Both the position numbers and the translations under genes were made by a program. This document shows positions 11,307 to 20,847 of a stretch of DNA of 64,000 nt, piece after piece. Location: the NCBI GenBank assembly GCA_029747585.1, contig JAPEVF010000085.1:1-64000 (forward strand), given 5' to 3'. The notes under the pieces are model-generated. The model ran no database searches. It saw only the letters and a program-made list of their open reading frames with translations, and was not told the DNA's origin. The stretch comes from Pleurotus djamor. Lineage: Eukaryota; Basidiomycota; Agaricomycetes; Agaricales; Pleurotaceae. The first letter of the stretch is position 1. The number at the start of each line of letters is the position of its first letter.

Positions 11307-12098
11307 AAATTTAACGTGTAGAGTAGATTAGAGTAACTTCTATAGACGCAACTATTAATGATTTCTGCTTGATTTCTGCGGACTTTCTGACAGTATTGTG
11401 CGTCCAGGTATAGGGGCCTCCTCATTCTGAGCGCTAGTAGTAAACGCCCGGGACTGAAGGCAAGCTCTTCTCCGTACCCAATTTGTACGACCACATCGAG
11501 ATGTGGATTGTGGACGGATCTGTTAAAATCCGAGTTTATTCTCAAGGATTCGGGTATGGAAGGGACCCTCGCAAACGAGCGAGGTCTTCGTTTCACTACC
11601 TATTGACTAAAATACTTGTAATCTAATCATATGCTGGTTACCTGATATGGATAAGATAAGATAATCGTACCATGTGGCTACAGACGCGCGCTTGACCAAT
11701 CAGGAATCTCCAATTCCAACAGCATCATTTTCCTCTATAATAATATTCTCGTTTCCTTCTATATCATATTTGGATGACTGCTAGGTCTCTCTTTTGCTGA
11801 GGTGACTTCGAAGATATGTGCCGACCTTGGAAACTTGGCAAGAATTGGGCAAGAACTTGGAATACTTCTGCACGTTGTCTGCACGTCGAAATGATTGAGT
11901 ATGCATGCTCCTTGCACAATGGCCTTTGAAGGAGTGGGCGGGGCTTTAGCACGACGCAGAAATGCTGCCGATACGAACAAAGATTGTAGGCTCTTGCTCC
12001 CTTTCAGCTTTGTTCTTTGTCTTGACTCACTTGGTATATTAGACAGAGGGCCTTTCCTCGATAACGGCCAATTCTGAAAGCTAAACTATTCGCGAACG
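11307..12098. other. intergenic region between paralogs 2 and 3
   Basis: Probable promoter of copy 3. It contains a CCAAT (near 11697) and an AT-rich TATA-like stretch (CTATAATAATATT near 11735). No remnant of a fourth copy was found. Confidence 0.35.
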
Positions 12099-13044
12099 AT
12101 GCGCCTTCCTATCTACCTTCAAGTCATTACCCAACTCGTCCTTGTTCTCGCAAGTGACGTGCATCCAGTGAAGTACGTTGATGTACCGACCGATCATCTT
12201 GCTAAGACTGGGTGAGTGCTCATATTGTCTCCTCTATTATCGTAAAGCTCAGTGCAGCAGGTATTGGCACCAAGAATATCATGACAAGTGCGGAGTGGAT
12301 ATACTGGAAGCCCATGGCGCCGACGCTAGTCTTTCCTTCAGTTTCTACGGTACGTCTCCTGAATCAGTCGAGCATTCGTTCAACCCTTAGCTCACACCCA
12401 CTGTGTAGGCACGGGAGTGGTTGTGCGACTTCTTGCTTGCGATACCTGCTCAGATGTTGAAGTCACCATCAACTCAGATCCGCCTGTGTTCTTTTCCTTA
12501 TCCGATCAAGGCTTGAGGTGTCCAACTGGGCGGCCTCGCTTTGTGAATACCAGTCTCCCTGAGGATGTCCACACGGTCACTCTCAAGCGGCTTGATGACG
12601 ATAGGCCTCTCAAAGTGTGGAAATTCGAGTACGTCCCATTTTTTGACCGTTCCATTCATGACCCCATCTAGAGTACGACCCAGGTACCTAACTTCCGACC
12701 CCGACTATCAACTCAAGCGGAATGCTCTCAACATTCCTACCTCTACCGATACTGTGATGTCCGCAGCGTGGCAAGTAGCGCAAGTCGCCTTCCCAATCGT
12801 TGCTCAATACGCTTTGAATCGGTGTTTGGGTCATTTGGTCACGGCAGGGTTCGCCTACGTCACACGCCAGTTAGGTGGCGTTGACCTGAACGATGTGTTT
12901 GAAAAGCCTGTACAAGCAGTCGCTGGTGATGTCACTGGTTCTGGCGAAGCTGGTGAGGCTCTGGCCAGCCTCCAAAACGAGGTTTTCAATATTGTGGCTT
13001 CCATTACATATCATGATCATCGCTCTATCGTTCATATTGGCTGA
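12099..13044 (+). CDS. secreted paralog family protein, copy 3
   Basis: Exons 12099..12211, 12261..12349, 12409..12628 and 12684..13044 (113, 89, 220 and 361 nt) give 260 residues. A short signal peptide (MRLPIYLQVITQLVLVLAS) leads into the family core: YWHQEYHDKCGVDILEAHG, GTGVVVRLLACDTCSD, GLRCPTGRPRFVNTSL and KVWKFEYLT. The C-terminal part has the family's helix (SAAWQVAQVAFPIVAQYAL) but no acidic tail. Exon phases are identical to copies 1 and 2, so the three genes descend from one ancestor by duplication. Copy 3 is the most diverged at the protein level. Confidence 0.82.
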
Positions 13045-13542
13045 GCGACTTCTAGTTTTATTTCTTCATGTGTACAGATCATAAAGATACAAGTGTACAT
13101 GGGTGTGCAAGTCCATATCGTTCATTGTTCCTAGCCCCGAGCCATGTGCAACCTTAGCCTGCCTGACGATGTGTTTCTTGGCGCTCAGCCACTTCCTTTT
13201 GCCAACTGCATCGCGTACGGCGTCGTCCTCGGACTACTACGTCGCTCGTTGGCGACGCGTATGTCCATGCACAATACTTGCCACGGTAGCTATTTAGTAG
13301 TTCCACTTGCGGTCTATTTTCCGAATCATAGAAAGGTCTTCGATTTCACCCTGATTCTCCCCGATCACGTCTACCTCCTGGGGCGGGGCATTATCTGGAG
13401 TCTGGGCTATGTTGTTCCTCCTTCTGCATCCCTTCAAACTGGACGGACGCGTCATATCTCTTCATTTTATGACCAAAGCCTCGGTATCGTCATGGCCTGG
13501 ATAATCAAGCAATTCTTCTGGACTCCACATACAGCATTCTTG
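13045..13542. other. spacer before the inverted-repeat element
   Basis: An open frame at 13144..13575 runs into the element's terminal repeat and ends there. Its peptide has hydrophobic patches but no recognised domain, so I do not call it a gene. Confidence 0.35.
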
Positions 13543-14100
13543 TATGGCTCGCTCGATGTGTCAAAAATAAAATAGGGCCCCCCGCAGAAACTTTTCCAAA
13601 AAGTTGGCCCCCGCTGAAAGTCAAGTTAGTGAGTTCCATTGATTGTCCCCCCGCAGATAGACGTACCTGGGACATGGTCCCCGCAGATAGGGATGTCTGA
13701 GTAGGGTCCCCCGCAGATAGAATTTTGTGAACAAAATTTGAGATGCCCCCCGCAGATTAGTGAGATAGCGTACTTTGTCGGGGTGCTCCCCGCAGATTGA
13801 TGAGATGACGCACCTTGTCAAGGTGCCCCCCGCAGATTATGGGATGTGACGGGCATGAGACAGCTAAGTCAACTGCCCCCCGCAGAAGGAGTGTGACACA
13901 GGTGTGACACCATGAAATTCAACGACCCCCCGCAGAAGAGACTTGGAGGGAGTGGTTTTCAGACGTCCCCCGCAGAAGTTGAAAAAAATCATCCGAAAAA
14001 TCAAGCAAAATTAATAATTAATTTATCTTAGCAGAGACGTAAGCAGACATTGGGTACAAAGTTGCTAAATATAGAAGTAGCAGACAGTTATCTTATCAAG
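13543..14100 (+). repeat. left terminal inverted repeat with 11 GC-rich motifs
   Basis: The motif CCCCGCAGA (minor variants, one CCCCGCTGA) appears near 13580, 13609, 13650, 13675, 13710, 13748, 13790, 13828, 13877, 13927 and 13967. Spacing is about 25-50 bases and the spacers differ from each other. The inner end is AT-rich and closes with ATCTTATCAAG. Confidence 0.88.
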
Positions 14101-14232
14101 GAAATATTTCTCACACTTGCGGGGTATTGAGGCCTGAGGAGTCTCCTCCTCCTCCTCCCCTTCAATCAAAATTAGTGGGGGAGATTGGCATTTGTGAATG
14201 CGAGTGGGAACACGTCGACAAGTTTGCGAAAA

Positions 14233-14270
14233 GTGATGAATCGGACTGGGATCCCAGTCCGATTCATCAC
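14233..14270. repeat. perfect 38-bp palindrome
   Basis: The 19 bases 14233..14251 (GTGATGAATCGGACTGGGA) are exactly reverse-complemented by 14252..14270, with no spacer, centred on GGGATCCC. It lies just inside the left arm of the element. It could form a hairpin or cruciform. Confidence 0.95.
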
Positions 14271-14439
14271 CTGCCTAATTTGGACTTGAGCGCTTGATAG
14301 CTTGAACACTCTCCTCAATGTCCTCGACGACAAACGAACGGCACTATAACTCTGTGGCTACTCCCTCAATTTACTCGGTCTCTTTTGTATATCATGACGA
14401 TAGGGAGTGGTATTCTTCATCTGCCCCCAGCAACGAGCT

Positions 14440-15680
14440 CCGGAGCATCTCCGACCGTTTCTCCCCACACTCTCCCCCTTGTACCAGAAAAGTGGCCCTA
14501 ACTCCATGAGTTCTGGCCTAAATCACTCGATTCCTTTCGCATGAATCAACGATAGGACACCGTATCACTCACCCGTACCAACCGCCATGCTCCGAAGCTT
14601 CCCAAATCGTCTCTCCCCACCCTCTCCCCCTTGTACTCGCAAAAAATGCGATAACTAGGCGAGTTCTTGCTGTATTCTTCTAAAACACTAGCAATAGGTC
14701 AACGCAGCAAATACCTGCCCTCGCCGCTGCGTTCCGAGGCTTCCCAGACTATCTGTACCCGCCTTCTCCCCCTTGTACCGGCAAAAACGCGATATCTTTC
14801 TGAGTTCTGGCTCCATTTACTCGTTCTATCTTGCAGATCCTAATGATAGATTGTCGTAGTAGACTTCTGCACTTGCCGTTACAACTTGGGGTGTCTCAGA
14901 CTGTTTCTCCCCACCCTCTCCTCCTGGTACCTAAACGGTGCAATAACTTTGTAAGTTCTCGCTCGATTCACTTATTCTCTGTTGAAAAAAACTAACAATA
15001 GGTTATCGTAGCAAACGCTCATACTAACTGTCATGTTTCGAGGCTTCCCAGATCATCTCTGGCCATCCTTCCCCGCTTGTACCATTGAAAATTGCGATAT
15101 CTTTGTGAGTTTTCGCTTGATTTACTCGTTCTCTGTTGCGAATACTCACGATAGACTGTCGTAGTAAGTTTCTGCACTCGCCGCTACGACTCGGGGCGTC
15201 CCACCCTCTCCTCCTGGTACCCTAACAGTGCGATAACTCTGTAAGTTCTTGCTCAAATTACTCGTTCTCTTTTGAAAACACTAACAGTATGGTCTCGCAA
15301 CAAACGTATATACTAACCGCTGCGCTGCGAGGCCTCCCAGATTATCTCTCCCTCCCCTCTCCCCCTTGTCCGTGCAAAAATGCAATAACTTGGTGAGTTC
15401 TTGCTTATTCTTTCAATCTCTTTTGCAAACACTAGCTATGGGTCATCTTAGCCAATGCGCGCATTTGCTGCCGCGCTCCGTAGCTACCCTGACCGTCTCT
15501 CCCACCGTCTCCCCCTTGTACCAAACAACACGATATTTTTGTGAGTTCTGGCTTGATTTACTCGGTTCCTTTTGCAAAAACTACTGATTTGTCTCAGTAG
15601 TCGCGTGCACTTGTCGTTACGCTTCGGACTTGCCCAGACCGTCTCCACCCACCCTCTCTCCCTTGGTACCACCAAAGTGA
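14440..15680 (+). repeat. array of about nine diverged ~150-bp repeats
   Basis: A landmark CTCTCCCCCTTGTACC and variants recurs near 14469, 14622, 14764, 14914, 15065, 15204, 15354, 15505 and 15653, so the period is about 139-153 bases. Each unit continues with GCGATAACT, GAGTTCTGGCTTGATTTACTCG, an A-rich segment, CTAACAATAGG, then a GCGCTCCGAGGCTTCCCAGA-like block (all with variation). The units are not coding. Confidence 0.85.
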
Positions 15681-16009
15681 CCATAACTCACTGATTGCGA
15701 GCTCGCCCACGGAATGTAGCCTGCGAAGTGCCTCACAACCACCTTCTACCTCCGCTGGTGTTGAACATCCACGTGCTATGAACAAAGGAGGACCCTCACG
15801 CGATCGTAATCGAGTTTCTTGTCGATTTGTTGTAGATTTAGTACAACACTAAATAAATGTAGATAACATCACAACGGTGAGCTCAACGCAGCCCGGAGCC
15901 CAACCAAGACATTCCAACAGAGAACCCTTCTCCCAAAATTGAGACAAAGGACCGGCGACCGCTGGTTGAAGTCGGTAACAACAAAAATCCTGAAAAGCAG
16001 CGTCGAATG

Positions 16010-16568
16010 CTTGATAAGATAGCCATCCGCTACTTCCATATTTAGCCATTTTGTACCCAATGTCTGCTTACGTTTCTGCTAATCTAAATTAATTATTAAT
16101 TTTGCTTGATTTTTCGGATGATTTTTTTCAACTTCTGCGGGGGACGTCTGAAAACCACTCCCTCCAAGTCTCTTCTGCGGGGGGTCGTTGAATTTCATGG
16201 TGTCACACCTGTGTCACACTCCTTCTGCGGGGGGCAGTTGACTTAGCTGTCTCATGCCCGTCACATCCCATAATCTGCGGGGGGCACCTCGAGTAGGTGC
16301 GTTATCTCATCAATCTGCGGGGAACACCCCGACAAGGTGCATCATTTAACCTANTCTGCGGGGGGCATGTAAAATTGTGCTCGCCAATTTCTATCTGCGG
16401 GGGACGGTACTCAGACACCGCCATCTGCGGGGAACATGTCCCAAGTATGTCTATCTGCGGGGGGACAATCAATGCGGCTTACTAATGTGACTTTCTGCGG
16501 GGGACAACTTTTTGAAAACGTTTCTGCGGGGGGCCCTATTTTATTTTTGACACATCGAGCGAGCCATA
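16010..16568 (-). repeat. right terminal inverted repeat with 11 GC-rich motifs
   Basis: Inverted counterpart of the left arm. The motif TCTGCGGGG occurs near 16134, 16173, 16223, 16273, 16314, 16353, 16392, 16422, 16452, 16494 and 16520. The order of spacers mirrors the left arm with point changes and one N near 16355. Confidence 0.88.
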
Positions 16569-16935
16569 GATTTTAGGATGGGCGATGAGAAATGAGGATA
16601 AAGCAATGTGACTGCCTGTTACATCAAACCCGCGTCCCAAATAAAGGAGCTCGAGATTTGGGAATTGGAGGGAGTAAATTGTGTTGATGACGCCAATGGG
16701 CCATTCTATGAGTGTTGGGAGGACGATAGCGAGAAGAGTATTACAGGAGGCCCTAAGAGTCGGCAAAAAAACACAAAGATTCTGTCACCAGTGCATCAAT
16801 TGAACGGTGAATGCACATTAAAAGCAGTACTTACCATTGTCCCGAATTGTCGATGTACCATGAAGATAGGTAGTCGTAAAGTTCTGGCGGTAAATCGGGG
16901 GCATGAGAAGACGATCTCTTCTGGCGTAGGTGTGC
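16569..16935 (-). pseudogene. F-box gene relic next to the element
   Basis: Reading the minus strand, an F-box start (LPPELYDYLSSWYID) near 16850-16895 matches LPPEIYDYIFSWCSD of the gene at 30054. Next to it comes a block PTLRASCNTLLAIVLP...FPNLELLYLGRGFD...FLIAHPKIY (16570..16765) that matches PTLRASSDN...LPNLQVLYLGNGFD...FLVAHPKLY of the same gene. The middle third of the parent is missing, and the sequence ends exactly where the terminal repeat begins. This is therefore a deleted copy, cut by or abutting the element. Confidence 0.72.
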
Positions 16936-17587
16936 AACATTGAGGGAATCTGAGACAACTTGCCTATGACTGAAGTTCCAACACGGGGCGTTTGTCGACC
17001 ATGTTCATTGCTCAACGAGAGTGAAGCCTCCAGCCGCCAGAATGAAGTTCAACACAATAAGTAGTTCTTTGTTGATGGGCGCTAAATATTAAATGGGCGT
17101 TTGGGAAAGACCGCGGGCCATTTACTTACTTCGCGGTTCAAACGTTCAAACACTCATGCACATGCATCATGCTTGACCTCCCCAAGTCATAGACGGACTG
17201 TCTAGAGGCTTCGCTGTGCCATCCAGGAAACTTGTTGAGAAGCAATGGCTTCGGCGGCGACCTAGGCTTGTACTGCGATGAACAAACCTCTTTTCGCGAC
17301 ACATTGACAAGGGATAAGAGAGGTCGAAGGCCCACCTAGTCAGCAAAGCTGTTTTTGAGACCGTGGCGTAGCAGTAGCAAACACTCGACCCCCTCCTCAT
17401 TCTATCCAAGCCATCATTCTTGTCGCGGAACGCTCTGTCGATTGGCCTCAGCACCATGTCCATTCCATCGAGTCAGAGCACTCGGCCACTGCTTTGACAA
17501 TACGCGTGAGGGTATCTCATGATGATCAATGAACTCCTTATACAAACGAGATACAGACTATGGAAGAATCGAAGGGAAGAAGGGACT
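16936..17587. other. no gene supported
   Basis: Mixed short frames on both strands without domains. It may contain decayed flank of the neighbouring F-box relic. Confidence 0.3.
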
Positions 17588-18116
17588 TCACCAAAAGAGT
17601 GGAATCTGTATCTCAGCGTCCCAGTCCACTTCTTGCCAGAGACAACTATCTTTATCTATGTACCACTTCGGTACCTTCGCCTCGCCATCGCCGTATAGAA
17701 AATCAGTTATTTGCTTCATCTCATCCTCGTCCGGATGGGCGACAATCCTCCATGTATCCGCCAAAACCAGCAATCGAACTTCCTTTCCATCCACCCACCC
17801 AGTCGCGTATTGGATATTATATTCATCGCCGACGATGTCCGAGTTGATCTGACAAACGTCCTGCTCAGCGAAGAAGACTTGCTGAGGAGCGATTAGGGCT
17901 TCTTCTGTTCCCAGTTGCCTGAATTCTTCCTGGGGCATGATGGTCTTCCCTTCGCTGGCTCCACGCAGTTCAATGGCTTCAAGGGATTGGGCGGGCGAGC
18001 ACTCGAAACCGTAGACCCAACGCGGTGGTAGATATGGAAGGTTTTTGCGGGGTAGGCAAGCTTTGTTATAACCCGGTAGAGCAGGCAGGCATGCAGCGAG
18101 CTTGAGATATTCGTCC
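17588..18116 (-). CDS. unidentified gene, 3' exon(s)
   Basis: A continuous frame of about 176 codons follows a plausible acceptor at 18117 (tatag). It contains YLPPRWVYGFECSPAQSLE, QQVFFAEQDVCQINSDIVG, EYNIQYATGWVDGKEVRLLV and DEDEMKQITDFLYGDGEAK. Composition and hydrophobic spacing look like a real globular protein. No family was recognised. Upstream exons are uncertain: the adjacent frame (17893..18228) has a hydrophobic stretch but is out of phase. It may be a partly decayed gene. Confidence 0.4.
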
Positions 18117-18499
18117 TATACGCAAGGATATTGAGTGCTAAAAAAAGGGAGATGATGGCCATGACATGCACGCGTAGGTTGGGGGATGTCCAGCGCATTT
18201 GGGGGAGTAGAGCACACTTTGAGAGCATAGTTCTGCTTATCCGAGAGCACGGGGAATGGACTCCTGAGTTTTGCGTGCTGAAGGGTCATTGGGCGGTGCT
18301 GGTGGGTCACGATGCTTCTACGTGGTTGCAAGGTCGAAGGACTCGAGATGGGTGTTGCGAACAATGAACATGGCTTGTCGGAGCTTGGTCGGAGCTTAAA
18401 AAGATAGGGAGCGCAACTCTTAGTCGCGATCAATCGATTCAGAACATCCTCGAGGCTCTCTCATACTTGAATCCTGTCTTCTCCCCAACCTGCGTAGTC

Positions 18500-19408
18500 A
18501 TGAGCACTGCTGCTACCGCTGAGCCAGGCGCCGCACAAATTAGGACGCGTGGTCGCAATATCACCTTCAACTCACCAAGACTGGCTATGGTCAACGAGGC
18601 AAAACTCCAGCTTGACCTCGTTCCAGACGACGCTTTGGAGGATCAATAGCGGATGAAAGTATGGTTGCACAGGATGGCTCGTTTCGCGTTGTGTCTCCTG
18701 ACGCCGATGTAAGTCATTTCATGGATTGATGTTCATCTCTGTTCAACTGGTTCCTCCTTCAGGATCAGGCGTCCGGTGCGGTATCGAAGTTCAGCGAGTC
18801 CCTCCCTCTTCCCTCCAAAATCCCTGTCCCCACGTCAAGTGTTCGTCCCATCCCCAGGATTAACTCATACCTTCCTGGGCAAGGAGAGTCTAGCGGTAAA
18901 GGCCATTCCAACAAGCGGCGCGCGCCCAAGNAAAAAAGCTCCATTACCAGAGGTCAAGAGACCTAATACACGTAGTCCCTCCCGTACCGTCAAGTCTTTC
19001 TCGCGTACTCCAGACTTCATAACCTTGACGCAGAAAATGCTTTTCCCTGGATTTTGGGTGTTGCTACCCTGTCTGGTGGTCGAAAACAAGCGTAGGGGTG
19101 AGACGGACACACGTGGCATTGAACGTCAAGTGTACGAGCAAGTAGAAACTCTTTTCGAGCAACATCCGGTGCTTTAGACAGAGACGATCTCTGCGCTATC
19201 GTTGATAGGAGGAGATTGGTTTTGGCAGGATTTCCGATGGAGCTCGCGGAAGAACCCTATCATGATTCGCAATTCCGGCCAATATCAAGACCTATTTCTC
19301 CATGTAGAGGAAGATAATACGGACTACTATGACTTTGTCCCCGAGTTCAAGGCTGAGTGGAGGCGCCTTGCCCAGCGCCTTGGCTTGGACTGTAATGCCT
19401 TTATCTAA
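18500..19408 (+). pseudogene. broken gene with a PD..ExK-like nuclease motif
   Basis: The pieces are a start at 18500 (MSTAATAEPG), a Ser/Pro/Arg-rich middle around 18776..19000, and a compact domain from 19000 to 19408. That domain reads TPDFITLTQ, about 20 residues, LVVENKRRG, QVYEQVETLF, then GGDWFWQDFRW. An in-frame TAG at 19175..19177 splits it, and the upstream pieces lie in different frames with one N. PD followed by E-x-K after about 20 residues fits the PD-(D/E)XK nuclease fold and resembles domains common in Agaricomycete orphan proteins. The match is weak and by eye only. Confidence 0.4.
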
Positions 19409-20250
19409 GTAAGTCTGAGGCTTGTATGAAACCGTCGTTTACTTATTCCGTCAGGATAATAGGAATCAACATACTTTATAATGTTGAGAAAGGTTTCTTC
19501 AGCATTCTGGTTGCCTGCGGTGGTTTGAAACCCCCCTTCTTTCCCCCTTCGGGCCCCTAGATCACATGCCATTTTCTCCAGTCCAGCGCTTTACCTCAAC
19601 TCACCCTCTCGTTTTTCTCTCCCATTCACCTTGCGAATCACTACGCCATTCCTTACCCGAGGAAACTGTGTCATTCTGGGCACGGTTCCCATTTCACCTT
19701 CTTTTTACCCTGTTTTATGTTTGCACCTCTACCCTCTTTTTGCCGTTCAAGCTACTAAGTACCTTCGTACAAGTTGCGTACAAGCTCCTCTAGTATAAAA
19801 TACATACCTCATGTTCTCTCTACGAGTACGAACTATAGCAATCTACGAGATCGATTTCCCTCCTACATTCCATTTTCCGATGCCTTTCTTTCCTTTTCGC
19901 CCTCATTTCTACCTCCTGCATATTCCTCGCTGTTTCCCTTGACCGTTCTCACTCTTCAGCCTGCTCGCCTTCGACGCCGACTAGTAGTAATTACGACTGT
20001 CCGACCGACTGACTTCGACACGAGTTTTATTGTCCGAGACTCACTGACCGCCGTCTACACGAGATCGACTACCTGATATTGACTACGACCGACCGACTGA
20101 CCGAGTTCGACACGAGTTTGATTTCCTTGACTGCTCGCCATCTATCGTCTCTCGCACCGGAGATGTAAAGGCTTCACAGCCCAGTCAACCGGAGGCGACC
20201 AACTCAGATTGCAAACACACACACAGTATGATCGGCCCCAGAGTTATTTA
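19409..20250. other. pyrimidine-rich intergenic DNA
   Basis: CT-rich, with a locally duplicated segment built on ccgaccgactgac...cgacacgagttt near 20008 and 20085. No gene seen. Confidence 0.35.
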
Positions 20251-20568
20251 CAGCTATTTGCATAAATAATGGCACTTCCGCCAATCGCGGTGGGGGAAAG
20301 AAGCTGTGACGGACTTGAAATTTTCGGCCAATTTTTGGACTTCGACAAAATCGTTGGATCATTTGAACATCGTGGGAACGACTTACTGACTTGTCCCTCC
20401 GTGAAAGAAGCCGTGGGAACCAAGGCTGCACAGCCAAAGTATCCGTGAGAACCGTTTTGTAGGCTATTCGTGCTAAGTCCCACAGAAGCTCGAAAATTCT
20501 AAGTCCAAAGTCGCTCTCTCTCTCCCCACGTCAATCGGCAGAAGTGCCATTATTTATGCAAATAGCTG
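20251..20568. mobile_element. 318-bp MITE with TA target duplication
   Basis: Ends are inverted copies of CAGCTATTTGCATAAATAAT followed by GGCACTTC(C/T)GCC. The repeat extends roughly 40 bases. Each end is flanked by TA (20249-20250 and 20569-20570). Size, TA duplication and a CAG start suit a Tc1/mariner-derived MITE. No internal coding sequence is present. Confidence 0.85.
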
Positions 20569-20847
20569 TAAGTAGAACTCTCCTGCCAAAGGCTCAAAGA
20601 TTCTGGTCCTCGAGGTGACGTCGAATATCGTTCTATCCTAGTCATGTGGATAGATATATACACGGGGGATTGCGCTTGCAAAGAGACAGAAATAGAAGTT
20701 AAAACAAATGAATGTCGGAAATAAGAGCTGCTAGTATGTAATACAGATGGAATAAAACAAACACAGTGAATGCCTAACGCATCACAGTTGGACCTGTTCA
20801 CCGAAAGGACCTGACATCGTACGCCGAACAGGGAAAACAGAACTTCA

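Larger units (their letters stand above)
13543..16568. mobile_element. about 3.0-kb non-autonomous element with about 558-bp terminal inverted repeats
   Basis: Both ends start TATGGCTCGCTCGATGTG and run as near-identical inverted copies over 13543..14100 and 16010..16568. The outermost TA at each end may be a TA target duplication; flanks outside it do not match, so no longer duplication is visible. The interior has no open frame with transposase features. Each arm carries eleven copies of a CTGCGGGG-type motif, and the interior holds a perfect palindrome and an array of about nine 150-bp units. Long arms with repeated subterminal motifs are known for CACTA-like and some other DNA transposons, where they bind transposase; applying that here is inference. 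Confidence 0.85.

Noticed and set aside
13144..13575. 144-codon frame that runs into the element's left arm
   Set aside because: Its last residues come from the terminal repeat, and the same peptide ending appears on the other strand at the right arm. The rest has no domain.
15849..16060. Two overlapping minus-strand frames at the inner edge of the right arm
   Set aside because: Short, overlapping in different frames, no domain; partly within the inverted repeat.
19560..19793. Hydrophobic 75-codon frame in pyrimidine-rich DNA
   Set aside because: Phe/Leu/Ser content follows directly from CT-rich sequence; no start context or homology signal.
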